This document shows positions 45,005-56,258 of a stretch of DNA of 64,000 nt, one piece after another. The notes below the pieces were generated by a model, which worked only from the letters and a program-made list of their open reading frames with translations, was not told the DNA's origin and did not search any database. The first letter of the stretch is position 1. Each line of letters starts with the position of its first letter. The position numbers were made by a program, and so were the translations under genes. Source of the stretch: Aquilaria yunnanensis (taxonomy: Eukaryota; Streptophyta; Magnoliopsida; Malvales; Thymelaeaceae); contig CM077594.1 of assembly GCA_039654915.1 (NCBI GenBank), positions 71,666,393 to 71,730,392 of the forward strand, in the 5' to 3' direction.

Positions 45005-46490
45005 ATGGTTGCCACAAGGAGAGGCGAACCACCCTGAAGGCCTCCTACTGATTTTGGGCAACAAAGAAATGGACAGAATAGAGGCAATCAAGGGCATTAG
45101 GGGGTACCAAAACCTGAAGTGCCTTAGGTTTGGTTAAAGCTTGAAAGGAACTTAGCTTTAATCAATGAAAACTTAGTAAGGCTGATTCAATTACAACAGT
45201 AAGGAGTCCAAGTAGCTCCAACAGAACCAGTTTAGGATGCACAACAGCAATGAGAAGAGGATACTAGGAACACATATGAATATGTTCCTTCTAGAAGCAT
45301 AGAAGATACAAATGGTGAGTCCATTGAGGAGGAAGATGAAGATAGGAGAAATCCAAGAGGAAGAAGACTAACGCCTGAGATTCGTCAGGTGTCTAGGACC
45401 ACTCCCTCAGTCTATGACCATTCCTCCACTAAGAATGAGATTGAGGAAGGCCATCAGAGAAAATCAAGGAGAAAGCAGAGAGATCATAGAGAGAATTACC
45501 ATATAGAGGGCTTTCACAGATCCAGGAGACCTAGATCAGAGGATCTATAAGGCCTTGATGAAGTCAAACTGTTAGAGAGGTTGTAAGGCCTAAGACCTCC
45601 ACAGTTTGATGGAAGAGCTGGGCCAGAAAGAGCTGAGGAAGGGTTAATCTTCATAGAAAAGATGTTTGAGAGGATGCCACTCAGCTCCACCAATAAGGTA
45701 TTACTGGCTGCTTACAACTTGGTAGGCAGTGCAGAGATGTGGTGGAGAAACACCAAAGATAGGTATGCTTTCCAGAAGGGCAGAAGGCCCAGGAAGAGAT
45801 ATTGAGATGAGCTGGCCAGAGTTCACATAGCTGTTTCAGGAGCAGTTCATTAGTGATGCTATCAAGGATATAAAGCAAGCTGAATTTGACGTTCTATGGC
45901 AGGACATCCTCAGTGTCCTAGAGTATGACCACAAATTCAATTAGTTGGTGAGGTATGCTCCTCAGTATCATGGACTAGAGGAGTTGAAGGCCAAAAGATT
46001 TGTCAGAGGCTTAAAGTCAGACATTAGAAAGGCTGTTAGACCTTTTGGAGTGGTTACATACTATAAAGCAGTGCATAAAGCTTTATTAGTAGAGCCAGAG
46101 GAGTATGAGACTAAGTACTTTCCCAGTGGACCAAAGAAAAGTAGTCAGGTTGGAGGTAAGCAATAGAAGCCACCACATGGCGAGGGAATTGCCAAGAATT
46201 CTCATGTTGGTGGTGAGGGCAACGTTAAGGGGAAGTTCCTTGGCCTAAGGTGCCCTAAATGCAAGAAGTTTCATGGAAAGAAACCTTGCTATTTTGACAC
46301 CCAAGCATGTCTAAGATGTGGATCCATGGATGATTGGATCAAACACTGCCCATAGGCTAAAAGAAGGCCAGAAGACAATGTCCAGTAAGGCCTATTGGGG
46401 TAGGGCCTAGAGGGGCAGCACCCGGGGAGGGATAGCAGAGGCCAGTTCCTCTAGTGCCTCGGCCTCCAGTGTAGAGAGCTGGCATAGTCT
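45005..46490 (+). pseudogene. Gag of CrA-3
   Basis: It starts at ATG 45005 (MVATRRGEPP) and is closely related to CrA-1. The gag core appears at 45590-45790 (LRPPQFDGRAGPERAEE, LAAYNLVGSAEMWWRNTKDRYAF), then QYHGLEELKAKRFVRGLKSD (45945-46166). The nucleocapsid (46250-46355) reads CPKCKKFHGKKPC and CLRCGSMDDWIKHCP, where the His of the second knuckle is Asp. Many stops (for example within the first 20 codons) and a frameshift near 45800 break it. Confidence 0.8.
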
Positions 46491-46900
46491 TCCAAGTGGA
46501 GAGGCCAGAGACATCAGAGAAGGGAGGAGCACTAAGAGGTAACCTTTACCTTAATGGTATGCTTGTTAGTGTTCTGTTTGATACTGGTGCATCTGTGTCT
46601 GCAGTCGCTAGGAAAATTGTTGATTCCATGAACTTGCTTACTGAAATCATGCCTAGGATATCTTTAGTGAAAATAGCAGGTAGTCAATGTCTTTTCACTA
46701 ATGACCTAGCTAAGGATTGTGAGCTTGTAGTAGGAAAGACTAAGGTTATGACTAATCTGCAAGTGTTGGACATTCCTAAGTATGATTTTGCTCTGGGTAT
46801 GAATTGGCTTGCTCTGCATAGCATAACAATTGATTGTGCTAAGAGGGAAATCACATTGCCAGGTGGTGAAGTGCATGCATTAGTGAATTCTAAAGAATAA
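46491..46900 (+). pseudogene. Aspartic protease of CrA-3
   Basis: This open frame of 134 codons has active site LFDTGASVSAVA, then SQCLFTNDLAKDCELVVGKT and DIPKYDFALGMNWLAL. It is intact apart from the single stop at 46898-46900, where CrA-1 has a Leu codon (TTA), so the fused RT follows after one changed base (TAA). Confidence 0.8.
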
Positions 46901-47820
46901 GTGTATGAAATGCATGGCATGGAGCTAGAGGTACTAGATGAGATACCTATGATTTATGAGCAGGATTGCTATTATGCATTGATTGAATTGCACTATGATG
47001 AGGAAGTAGACAGAATACCTGTAGTGAGAGACTTTCCACAAGTATTTCCTAAAGACCTGCCAGGTATTCCTCCACTAAGGGAAATTCAGTCTGAGATCAA
47101 GTTGCAACTAAAAGCTAGTCCAATTTCCATACCTCATTACAGAATGCCAATCACAGAGATGAATGAGCTCAAAAAACAACTTCATGAACTTCTTGAAAAA
47201 AGATTCATAAGGCCAAGTGTTTCAGCATGGGGCGCTCCTGTTCTCTTTATGAAAAAGAAGGATGGATCGTTGAGACTTTGCGTTGGCTACAGGAAGCTCA
47301 ATGTAATGACTATTAGGAACAAGTTTCCACTCCTTAGGATTGAGGATCTTTTTGGTCAACTCAAGGGAGCTAAGATCTTCTCTAAGAGAGATTTGAGATC
47401 TGGATACTTCCAGTTGAGAGTAAAGGAAGAAGACATTCTAAGATTGCATTCAGGACCAGGTATGGGTATTATAAGTACACAGTCATGCCATTTGGTTTGA
47501 CTAATGCCCCAGCTGCTTTCATGAGCCTGAAGAACAGGGTGTTCAGACCATATTTGGACAAATTTGTGGTTGTGTTCATTGATGACATCCTAGTGTACTC
47601 CAAGGATGAAAATGAACATGAACATCATCTGAAGATTGTCCTAAAGACTCTATTGGAACATTAGCTTTATGCCAAGTTTTCCAAGTGTGAATTCTGGATA
47701 AGGGAAGTGCCTTTCCTAGGACATATCATAGACGCACAGGGCCTTAAGGCAGACCCTGAAAAGGTCAAGGCAATGCAAGAATGGGAAAGACAAGGACTAT
47801 GAAGGAAATCAAAAGTTTCC
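46901..47820 (+). pseudogene. Reverse transcriptase of CrA-3, truncated
   Basis: Open from 46901 to 47500 with [42 protein letters not shown] (usual CIDYRKLN) and [12 protein letters not shown] one-base loss near 47440 shifts the frame; [13 protein letters not shown] and the active site [12 protein letters not shown] (47575-47615) follow. The domain ends at EIKSF (about 47818), joined to LTR sequence, so the thumb end, RNase H and integrase are absent. Confidence 0.8.
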
Positions 47821-48499
47821 CCTTGTGAATGAAGTGTTTACACACTTATGAAAAATTGTATGGGCAAAATGGTCCAAAAGTTGCCAGAATTTTGACCTTG
47901 TCCTAAAGTTGAATATCTCCCTATGTAGAATGAATCTTGGCATCAAATTTTGGCCACATTTAGAGGTTTAACTAGGGTTTCAAATTTTTGGATTTAGAGC
48001 CCTGTAGCCAAAGTTATGATGTTCCAAAATTGTCTAAGTTACTATTCATTTGGTTAAAATTTTGTAACCAACTTAAAAAATCCATAACTTGGTCCATAGG
48101 TGGGCTATTGATGTAAAAAAAATTCCTTGGTTTTCCCTAAGTCTCTACTTGATAACGGAGCAAAGAAACATGGAATTACATGGCTAGAATGATACAGTTT
48201 GTTGGAGGAAGTTTGGGTCCAGTGGCTGGAATTTTTGAACCTAGTAAGAATGCTTAACGTGTGGAAGCCAAAACTAAGACTTGTGCTAGCATTTTTGTCC
48301 TTACTTTCCATAGTGTGCATAAATGTAAATATGTGTGTTATGGTTAAACCAATATGCATGTATTTACATAGTGCCCAAGAGGGTCATTTGAGTATGTACA
48401 CTAGGGGTGTTTTTCTGATGACCTACAGGACACACCAATCCTGGGAGTTTAAACGCATAGTTTTGGCACGATAGTTGGATTACCTTGGAGTGGGTAACA
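47820..48499 (+). repeat. 3' LTR of CrA-3, 5'-truncated
   Basis: It begins abruptly at CCTTGTGAATGAAGTG and ends GGAGTGGGTAACA. It matches both arms at 26443-28368 and the 44711-44838 segment. The LTR start and PPT are deleted. Confidence 0.75.
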
Positions 48500-48815
48500 A
48501 CTTCTCTATCCTCATGATCTTAGAACAACTCATTGATAATAGTAGTCATGCATTGTGCCACTTGTGTCATAGTCTATGTTAACCCCTTAAGCACCCTGGA
48601 TATTTATTCTCATATGGCCACAACTTGATCACTAGAACCTTTAATAGGTTCTTTAGCTCCTCTCAAAGCTCCTAACCTAGTGTCAACCATAGCTAGATGA
48701 CATTCCCTATATGTTGGCTAGTACTAACTATCCTTGCACATGGACTTCCAAAACTAGATCTCAATTTTATCCTCCAATATCAATGAATTGAGCTCTAAAC
48801 TCTGATACCAAAAAT
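48500..48815 (-). pseudogene. Leader and gag start of a minus-strand gypsy element
   Basis: The minus strand has a PBS (TGGTATCAGA, 48801-48810), a leader, then ATG near 48700 opening MVDTRLGALRGAKEPIKGS and VAQCMTTIINELF, with several stops. This looks like the N-terminus of a chromovirus gag. It is cut at 48499 by CrA-3. Confidence 0.5.
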
Positions 48816-49111
48816 TGACAGGGCCATTGATGGTGCCTGCCCTAGAAGCCTATGAGAACTGGTTTCATGGTGGTTGCAATTGGCTAGCTATATATGAGCA
48901 CGGATTAAAACTCCACGAAACTAGTTATTTAACCTAGAATTTGCATGATGCATGCTCTTTTGCTTTGACTGGGATTAAAAGAAAATCATAAAAGAATTTA
49001 CTTGGCCAAGATACTTCCATGGAGAACAAGTTGAAATTGAAATAGCCAAACATACAAAATCAACAATCTATTAATAGATATGAAAACAGGAAGAATGGTA
49101 ATATAGTAACA
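48816..49111 (-). repeat. Possible short LTR of the same minus-strand element
   Basis: On the minus strand it reads from TGTTACTATATTACC (49111) to GGCCCTGTCA (48816), five bases from the PBS, giving TG...CA ends and 296 bases. A CATATATAG box lies near 48889-48897. The outer boundary rests on the TG only. Confidence 0.4.
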
Positions 49112-50362
49112 CCCCATTCCCATTTTCTGTCATTCATATGTTCAAGTGATGCCATGTGTACTTTCATGTGTAATGTTCCATATTTACCCACACAAAAGAA
49201 ATGTGTCACTCATTCATAACTTCTCAAACAAACGTACAAACATTTTAGTTCATTTTTATTGCCAACCACGTTCGGATATTCAAAATTGTTAAATTTCATC
49301 CAATTAATTTAACCTCTTCTTTAATTTAACCCTCCACCACTTCCTATTCTCCCCTTTTTTGCAGCAACAGTTATTATTTTTAACTACTTCTAGCCACTAC
49401 TTATGGGAGTTAATAAGTCATGGCAATTATTATCCACAACTCCTACTTCCCAAGTAACATCATGCCCATTACTCCACTAAAACTGTCCATTACTATGTTC
49501 CGTTACATTTCCTATATTCATATAAATGCATTAACATAGTCTAGGTAACATTCACAAAACTTCTACCAAGAAAGAAAGAACGTTATTCCTGAAGAGTTAA
49601 AGGCTTGCAGCAGGTGTTGGCCTCTAGTGCATCTCATCCTATCATGTCTGCAAACAAGAGGGTGATTCTTGCAGGTTCAGTATGTTATTACCAGAGAATT
49701 ATAGTACCAAATATGAGGAAACTTACAGTTTTTCCTTCAAATGCAATGTTGACTTCATATGTTGAAGGAACAATAATTGCTGAAATAGCATCCTAAAACA
49801 GGTTGGTTCCCTAATGAGTTTTAGCTTCCTTCTGAAATAAATATCATCAGTCAACAATGACTTTCATTGCTCTCATCCTCATTCATATCTTTTAAACTGC
49901 ATAGTAAATTGTCTTCTTCTCTAAGTTTTGGACACCTGCTCCTCAAGATATCCTTTGCTACACTATCAGGTTCATTCTAAAAAATCTTACTGCGCCCATT
50001 TTTTTGGTTTCTTAAAATGTTTATTCCATGAATTGTGGCAACTGGATGGATACTATGCTTTTGTCTCTTATGTTAGAATGTTAGTGTTAATTATTTTAAG
50101 GAATTTAGGGAACAAAACTTACATTCTACCTCATCAACTATATGTTCCTTATCAAAAGCTTAGTTTGAAGAGTGCAATGTGGTTCAATTCTTTATGAAAT
50201 TCACAATTCTCACGCACTGAAAACTCAAAATTCATTACGTATTTTTCCCAATTTCTAGCAGCAGTAAATGCTTCAAAAGAAAAGCCTTACACTTTCTCAT
50301 CTGATATGTTTTTGACATGTTTCACAAAAATTTTTAAGTGGTAAAACGGCTTTTTACGCAGA
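49112..50362. other. AT-rich DNA without a recognised gene
   Basis: I see no conserved protein. A 63-codon plus-strand frame at 49605-49796 follows a splice-acceptor-like TTGCAG (49600-49612) but has no family resemblance. The stretch may be intron or decayed repeat. Confidence 0.3.
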
Positions 50363-50881
50363 ATGGAAGTTATTTCAATCCCTATGGTTCCTACCCTCGC
50401 CTATTTGTGCACTATGCTCAGAATTGAGTCTCCGGCATACTCACTCGCCGTAGAGAGTAACAAATTTAGGTATACTGTGGATGTGCAACTGGCTAAGCTG
50501 CCTGGTGGTGAGAATAATATTGTTAAGGTCAAAGGGTTACTCTCTACAAAGGTACACATGGCTAATGAATCAGCAGCTAGGGCTGCAATAATTAGGGTTA
50601 AGAATTTTTATAAATTCTATGGGGATGATGTGAACCTTGATGATTTAGTGGACATGAGGGAGCAGCTTAAAGAAGCATCATGGGAGATTGATTGACTAAA
50701 GTACGAACTACAGTTGCACCAGTATAACTAGTAGTGTATGTTTGCTTATTGGCTGGAGAAAGTTAGGGATCTACATGCACAGGTTCTTGTGCTTAAGGCG
50801 CCGCGTAATCAGGTTAACCCAGCAGAGGGGAGCACTTCAGCAACTATGGAGTCAGACCTGAAGGAGGATAATGGCCTGTAG
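50363..50881 (+). pseudogene. Unrecognised plant gene fragment
   Basis: Open from 50363 to 50695 (110 codons), then two or three stops, and readable on to a stop at 50879-50881 (ending ATMESDLKEDNGL). The first half has SPAYSLAVESNKFRYTVDVQL, then GLLSTKVHMANESAARAAI, a pattern slightly like a double-stranded RNA-binding fold (strand-strand-strand-helix with Ala-rich helix). The second half (LDDLVDMREQLKEASWEID, KYELQLHQYN, WLEKVRDLHAQVLVLKAP) looks like a coiled coil. I do not recognise the gene. No retroelement motif is present, and the stops suggest a pseudogene. Confidence 0.45.
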
Positions 50882-51440
50882 GACTTAGGTTTTCAAATTT
50901 GGATCAAGAAACGTTATTCCATGTCTTACCATTATTTTTAGTTTTTTGTGACTCTAATTTCCAGTGACTCATGTTTTTGACATTTGCTTTGCTCCTATGT
51001 GTTTACTCTATGTGGCTGAATATTATTTTTTTCATTATTTATCTATCCACCAAATCTTACAGTTTTTAAACTTTTTTTTTTCATTATGAAAAAATTGAAC
51101 CACATTGCACTATTCTTACTTAGTTCCCCCCAAAAAATGGAAGTTAGGTCATACGTATAGTATACTAAATCTAGATAAATTTACATATATAGTTTGTGCT
51201 GTGATCAGGTTTATTAGAAAAATTCCATATATGTATCTTAAGAATAGAATCTCTTTGTTTTATTTGCCTTCTCCCCTATTCAGGACACCTTTGTTACTCT
51301 GCTGTTAATTATGTTTCTTTCTCAGGGCATAGGCATTCCATTTAGTTAACTACACATTCTTTGTATATTGTTTGTGCTTACCAACTTTTCAGCTAAAAAT
51401 TTTAGAATTCTTTTAATCACTATTTCTATTCTAAAAAAAT
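50882..51440. other. AT-rich DNA, nothing recognised
   Basis: No open frame with a family motif; T-rich runs only. Confidence 0.3.
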
Positions 51441-51455
51441 GGAACCATATTTGAT

Positions 51456-51674
51456 ATGAGCAAAGAAGGCACAATCAAGGAAGGCAAGGACCGATTGAAG
51501 GTTTCTAGTGGACCAATGGGAAGGAAGAAAGTTAAGGAGCTCTCAAGTGCACTACAAGCCTTTGTTTCAAGCTTCTTCATGGAGAATGGACATGGAATTT
51601 CGCAAGGAGGTGCTGGAACATGCAAGGAATCATATGGAGATTATGGCCAAGCTTGGATGTTGACAGATTGGTGA
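51456..51674 (+). pseudogene. Possible gypsy polyprotein C-terminal remnant
   Basis: A 72-codon frame with GPMGRKKVKELSSALQAFV, which resembles the GPMTRSRAKKL-type tail that precedes the 3' LTR in some plant gypsy polyproteins. LTR-like DNA follows. No other pol domain is present upstream. Confidence 0.4.
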
Positions 51675-51829
51675 TGTTCTGGTAGAAAAATCATATCTTG
51701 AGATAACCAGATCAGAATTGAGTAATTCTTGATTCATTAGAAATCTAACATCTGTATCTACAAATAATATGCAGACCATAAAACCCATTTTGCACGTTAA
51801 GGAGGTCGAATTTTGCTTCAAACTCGCGA

Positions 51830-52545
51830 TTTGAGAGTTATCGCCGGTTCACAAGTAGTTGCAGTATTTTGGGCATATCTTTGGGTCTAGATGTCTATTT
51901 TGTGTGGTTCAGGTGTCATTTCAAATATAAGAAATAGATATACAACTTTCATGCTTTGAATTTTGAGAAATTACGGCTGCATCAAGTTCAAATTTCAGCT
52001 TGAAGTTGAAGACACAAACAAGAACCACTTGAGAAGACTATTTTGGGGTCTTTATGGCCAATCTTGTTTTGTAACGTATTTTATTTTATTTTCCTGTTTA
52101 TTTACATTAGTTAGTATGTTATTAGGGCCATGGAAGTGATTCAGGTCACTTTGGATAAATGGAATTCGCTGCACACCTTAAACATGTGTTAAAAGGGTGT
52201 AGGAATCCTAGTTTGACTAGGTTTTCTTGAGTCCTTTGTAACTAGTTTTCTTAGGTGACTTGGGCTGCGAATTTTGCTGAGTCTTTTACCCTAGCTTAGG
52301 CCTATAAATAGGCACATATTCTGCTTGTAAAACAATAGCCTTGACATGAAATAATATTCCTTCTTTGGAGAGAATTTCTCTTTGGTTCTTTGTGGACTAC
52401 CTTGGTGCACAAGTGTGCCTGTGTTCTTAGTGTTCTTATACTTCTCGTTTCTAGTCACAGGTTGATTATGGGTGGGGGTCTTCAAATCCAGTCTCTTTGA
52501 TGTCTTGTGGAGCTTGAAAAAACATCTTAGTCTTTATACCATCGG
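51830..52545 (+). repeat. LTR-like sequence with TATA box
   Basis: An AT-rich first part leads to CCTATAAATAGG (52301-52312), then a leader-like stretch ending near GGGGTTCACA (52543-52552). It follows the polyprotein tail remnant, consistent with a 3' LTR. Exact ends, PPT and partner LTR are not visible. Confidence 0.4.
52303..52310 (+). promoter_or_regulatory. TATA box of the LTR-like sequence
   Basis: TATAAATA within TAGGCCTATAAATAGGC, followed by CACATATTCTGC about where a transcript would start. Confidence 0.5.
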
Positions 52546-52559
52546 GGTTCACATCAATA

Positions 52560-53120
52560 TTCCAGTGATTTTACTTTTAATGGAACCATTAAAAAACATG
52601 ATTCGTTTGTCATTTTAGAAAAACATATCCTAATTTCTTCAAATTCAATGTTTAGTATTTTACTACCTAGGATTAGCTTAGTTCCTTCAAGCCAAATCAA
52701 CAAAGTAAGACATATAGCCAAACATGATTAACTAAGATAGCCAGCTGAATAACTATGAATAGGAACATTCCTTTTGTAGAGAATATCTCATGGCCTAGAA
52801 TTGGCTGACGGTTTGTTTGGTCAAACTGGTTTAGCCATCCTTTCAGCCTTTTACAAGTTGCCTCTATTAGTGTTCTCTTTGGCCCATAAGGATCCCGTCT
52901 TTGCAAAAATAACCGAGAGAAAAAAATAGACCATTAGGATGCTTAAAAGGAATTAGTACACTGATTAACAAAAAATAATACCCATTTTATAAAGGATATT
53001 AATAAGAACCAATGATGCTTACTAGGGACAAACTGTAAGTCAATATATAACAAAACGAGACAACTAAACACAAAATAATCTAGAGACATATTCCTAGACA
53101 GAGCAATAAAACTTAAGTAC
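52560..53120. other. DNA without a recognised gene
   Basis: A 69-codon minus-strand frame (52697-52906) has no recognisable motif. Nothing matching the neighbouring PRP39 exons is found. Confidence 0.3.
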
Positions 53121-53487
53121 CTTATTTAAGTCACCTTCTCTTTCGATAAAATCTAGGTAGTTATGCCAATTCTTAAGCTCAATGATACTCAAAGGCCGCA
53201 CATGGAAGTAGGGGTGCCTAATAGCTATTTCAAAACCAATGATCTTAGAATCGAACTCTTTAACTTTCTAATACATCTCTTCTCTATTACTGATGTACTT
53301 CTTCAACTCCTCGGCCTCTATTATTCTAGCACTTACAGTTCTAGGAAATTTTTCTCCACTATCAAGGTGTGCATCTTCCACTGTTGTTTGCACACCATCC
53401 TCAGAAGCTGCACCTTCTACAACAGCAGCTGACTCCTCAGCAGTTCTTAATTCAGTCAAGGGCCGACTCTCAGCTAACTGTTTAACA
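53121..53487 (-). pseudogene. Isolated exon of a PRP39-like splicing factor
   Basis: On the minus strand, an exon lies between acceptor TTGCAG (53488-53493) and donor GTACTT (53115-53120). It encodes an acidic stretch, then EAEELKKYISNREEMY, a stop, [26 protein letters not shown], and [20 protein letters not shown]. The last motifs are characteristic of plant PRP39, a U1 snRNP-associated HAT-repeat protein needed for 5' splice-site use. One premature stop (TAG near 53264) lies in the exon. The next exon expected for this family (starting VVKLYERC) is not found downstream. It is probably a fragment left by duplication or capture. Confidence 0.65.
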
Positions 53488-54061
53488 CTGCAACACAGCT
53501 ATCATACGCATAAGTATGAATATCATAAATACTAAGCAAAATAATTACCATGTTTAACAACTCACTACATACAATCTGACTACAATTAAAAAAATGAACG
53601 CTTAAGAAAAAGGTTCCCTAAATGGAGAAAGACAAAAAAACCCTGCAAGATTTTGTAGAAGTTTTGAACAAATGCCAGTAAATGCTCATAGAGTTATATA
53701 AACAAAGTCAAAAAATGAATCACGGACGATGGACTCATTCCAAGACAATCTGCCACTTCACATTAAAGATCCAAATAAATCCACCTTATGACCGTGAAGA
53801 CATAAGCAGCCCAGGCAAATGAATTTACAAGATGCATGAATTTATGAATCCTCCTCCATTCATGCATCTCAGAGCCTGAAAAAACAAAAGGAAACAATGG
53901 TCATTGACCACGATTGGAAGAGGCAAAAATAGCAAATAGGGATGGGGATCCAAAGAAACCTAGAGTTTACAAACCCTAGATCTAATAAAAAAAGTGGACT
54001 CTAGATTCGAAACTAAACAACTTTCCAGGCAATCGCAGCTTACTGCTAGATCGACCGAGCC
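53488..54061. other. AT-rich DNA, nothing recognised
   Basis: No retroelement motif and no open frame with family resemblance. Confidence 0.3.
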
Positions 54062-54289
54062 ATGGATGAGCCAAAGCCTGAAACAAGCTACAACCATGAC
54101 GAGGACCTTAAAAATCTGGCCTATTCAACTCAGCAGGCCACCGAGTCGGTGGTGCGAATGGCCCTTAAAGCCGCCGTTGACCTCAATCTCTTGGAGATCA
54201 TTGTCGCAATTGACCCCGGAGTGATGCGTTGTCCTTCTGAGATAGCATTCCATCTCATGATAGATAGCCAACTTCGGTTTCGGTCTTAG
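54062..54289 (+). pseudogene. N-terminal fragment of a plant O-methyltransferase
   Basis: Seventy-five codons from ATG 54062. NLAYSTQQATESVVRMALK and AAVDLNLLEIIVAIDPG, then PSEIAFHL, match the N-terminal dimerisation domain of plant small-molecule O-methyltransferases (the caffeate/flavonoid OMT family, normally ~360 residues). After PSEIAFHL the sequence departs from the family and stops. The SAM-binding and catalytic parts are absent from the following 600 bases. It is therefore a truncated copy. An adjacent PRP39 exon on the other strand and an F-box-like piece suggest a cluster of gene fragments. Confidence 0.6.
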
Positions 54290-54863
54290 ACAATGATGGA
54301 TAGGGACAGTGGGATGGAAAGACAGAGTGAAGAATGAAGATGGAGACCTACAATTTAGGGCACTTGTCTGGAACTCTTTACTTCTATAAAACCCATGTCT
54401 TTTTATGCCATTTGGGTTTCAGGACATTCGGGCTTACAAAAATGGTGGGCCTCCATAAAAATTTATTGGGCCTATAACTCTGTTTACATGTTATCAGTTT
54501 ATGACCATGAAAATGTTATCTTTTGCATTTTACTCCTTCCCTTTTTTAATGTGGTGGACACGCCTAGAAATAAAAATTTATGCCTTCTTTTACAATTGTT
54601 TCAATTTCTCTTAAACATTATATATGTATTCTAAATGCATTCTTTTAAATTTAATAACTATGTGATCCTTTATTTATTTTTAATTCGCAATTTCTATTGT
54701 TAACATACTTCCGTATTCATTCTTAGAATAACTACTTTTACCCTTATAATTTTTAAATGTGTGCATTTTTTTGACTTTTTATTAGTATTACATTATTTTG
54801 TTAGTCCAACTTAGTGACATTATTTACTTAACAAACTTTACCACATCCACATTGCAGTGAACT
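54290..54863. other. AT-rich DNA, nothing recognised
   Basis: No motif; a 79-codon frame at 54395-54634 has no family resemblance. Confidence 0.3.
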
Positions 54864-55170
54864 TTGCCTAGCATGATCTGCTTCCCTACTGAGATTATTG
54901 TTGTCATCCTGTCTAAGGTCTTGTCAGACCGACCAAGGGATGCTGCTAATTTGGGCTCTGCTTACCACTGTTTTTCCCTGGCGTTCACTATTTTAGCCAT
55001 TTTCACAACTTACGATGTTTCATCTGTCATCTGGTCATGGCCTCCTCATATGCCCTCCACTCGATTCAATGAATTGAAGGACTTCGGGCATCCCATTGCT
55101 TGTTCCTCCATGGGGTTACTACTTATTTCAAGTATGGGGAATTTGTTGAGGGGCTTTAGTACATCTATCT
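54864..55170 (+). pseudogene. F-box-like gene fragment cut by Tat-3
   Basis: An open frame with CFPTEIIVVILSKV and DRPRDAANLGSAYHCFSLAF, resembling the F-box of a plant F-box family (LPxEIIxxILSKV, then a Leu/Cys pair before a Phe-rich helix). F-box proteins join targets to SCF ubiquitin ligases. It continues to 55170, where the Tat-3 5' LTR begins. Evidence is a single motif, so other identities remain possible. Confidence 0.4.
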
Positions 55171-56239
55171 GATAGCCGAAGTGCTATCACCCTGGTCAAC
55201 CACCGACCACAGAAAAGGATTCCGGACTGAAGGAAGTCATACACTTGAGGCACTCAACCTCGGTAGCTTGCCAATTCCAACTTCGGAAGCCAGCCTTGCA
55301 CCTCCTTTGGAACGTCGGCCAAACCACCCTCGGGGAAAAGGACCGACCACCCCCTGCGGGAAAAAGTCCCCTGAAGACTAATAGACCGAAGTTCTAACCG
55401 GACTCCGGAAAAGGGCTCTTCGCCCAGAAGTGAGACATCAACCAAAGGGACCTCAGTTGTACGGCAAGAGCCACTAAGGAGTCTCTGACACTCCGCTTAC
55501 ACAAATCACCAACACGCCACCTCTAGGCACGCTCTGGCACGACGTCACAATCTAACATCCTATCACACGGGGCTACACCTACTCCGTCTCGTAAGTCGAA
55601 GAGCCTGCAGATGGCTAGGGGCCTCCACGCTTAGAAGTACGAACACTATCTAAACCATACACGTGCCGCACACGTGTTGTCATCTGAAAGGATCACCCTC
55701 TTCCTTTTATACAAGGAAAGTCATCACAGGGAAAGGGGGTTCTTCCAGTGGGAGGGGGTTCTTCCGGTGCGAGGAGTTTTTCCCGTTAAGAGAGAACTTT
55801 TTCCAACTAGAGAAAGGGTCTTCCGACCGGAGCACCAAAAGGGCAGGAGGACGCTCTCCTCTCTACGCCTGAATGCTCTCCCTTCAGCCCTCAGAAAGAC
55901 GCGCCAGGCAAGCATTTCTAGTACTTATTACTGCGCCCTTCTCGCTTTATCAAAGCACTAACTTGGGCGTCGGAGGTTCGCCCACGGGAATCCACCCCGG
56001 GGGCCTCCTAACCCTTGTTTTCTGAGTGTTTTAGCTAGGTCTCTCTGAAGGATCTCCGCTCCAGGTTCTCTCCCGTGTCGGGAGCCTTTCCCGTCCTTAC
56101 CAGCCACGGTATCCGAAGCTGCCGGCCATCACTTCAGGTAACCCCCTCAGGGTACCTTCGTGTCCATCCAGGAGCCTCTGCTGCCCACACCACTGCACAA
56201 CAGTGGAGATGCTGGCTCCGCGTAACTGTATCGGCATCA
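55171..56239 (+). repeat. 5' LTR of Tat-3
   Basis: 1069 bases from TGATAGCCGAAGTGCTATCA to GGCATCA. The first 20 bases form a perfect 7-bp stem (TGATAGC/GCTATCA). The last part differs from the other Tat LTRs: the usual ATG at -32 is absent and a TAA lies in that frame. A TTTTATAC promoter-like motif lies near 55700. Confidence 0.85.
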
Positions 56240-56241
56240 TT

Positions 56242-56258
56242 TGGCGTCATCTGTGGGA
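56242..56258 (+). other. Primer-binding site of Tat-3
   Basis: TGGCGTCATCTGTGGGA, two bases after the LTR. Two changes against TGGCGCCGTC of Tat-4. Confidence 0.6.

Larger units (their letters stand above)
27880..48499 (+). mobile_element. CrA-3: chromovirus split by Tat-2
   Basis: The 5' LTR begins near 27880, is interrupted by Tat-2 (28369-44705 plus target duplication) and ends at 44838. PBS, gag, protease and RT follow. RT breaks off near 47820 inside the connection region and passes directly into the middle of the 3' LTR, so RNase H, integrase and the LTR start are deleted. Gag and protease are close to CrA-1. The LTR upstream half is not related to CrA-1. Confidence 0.75.

Noticed and set aside
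49112..55170. A Helitron spanning the gene-fragment island
   Set aside because: No convincing TC start with a hairpin and CTRR end could be identified by eye; kept only as a hypothesis.
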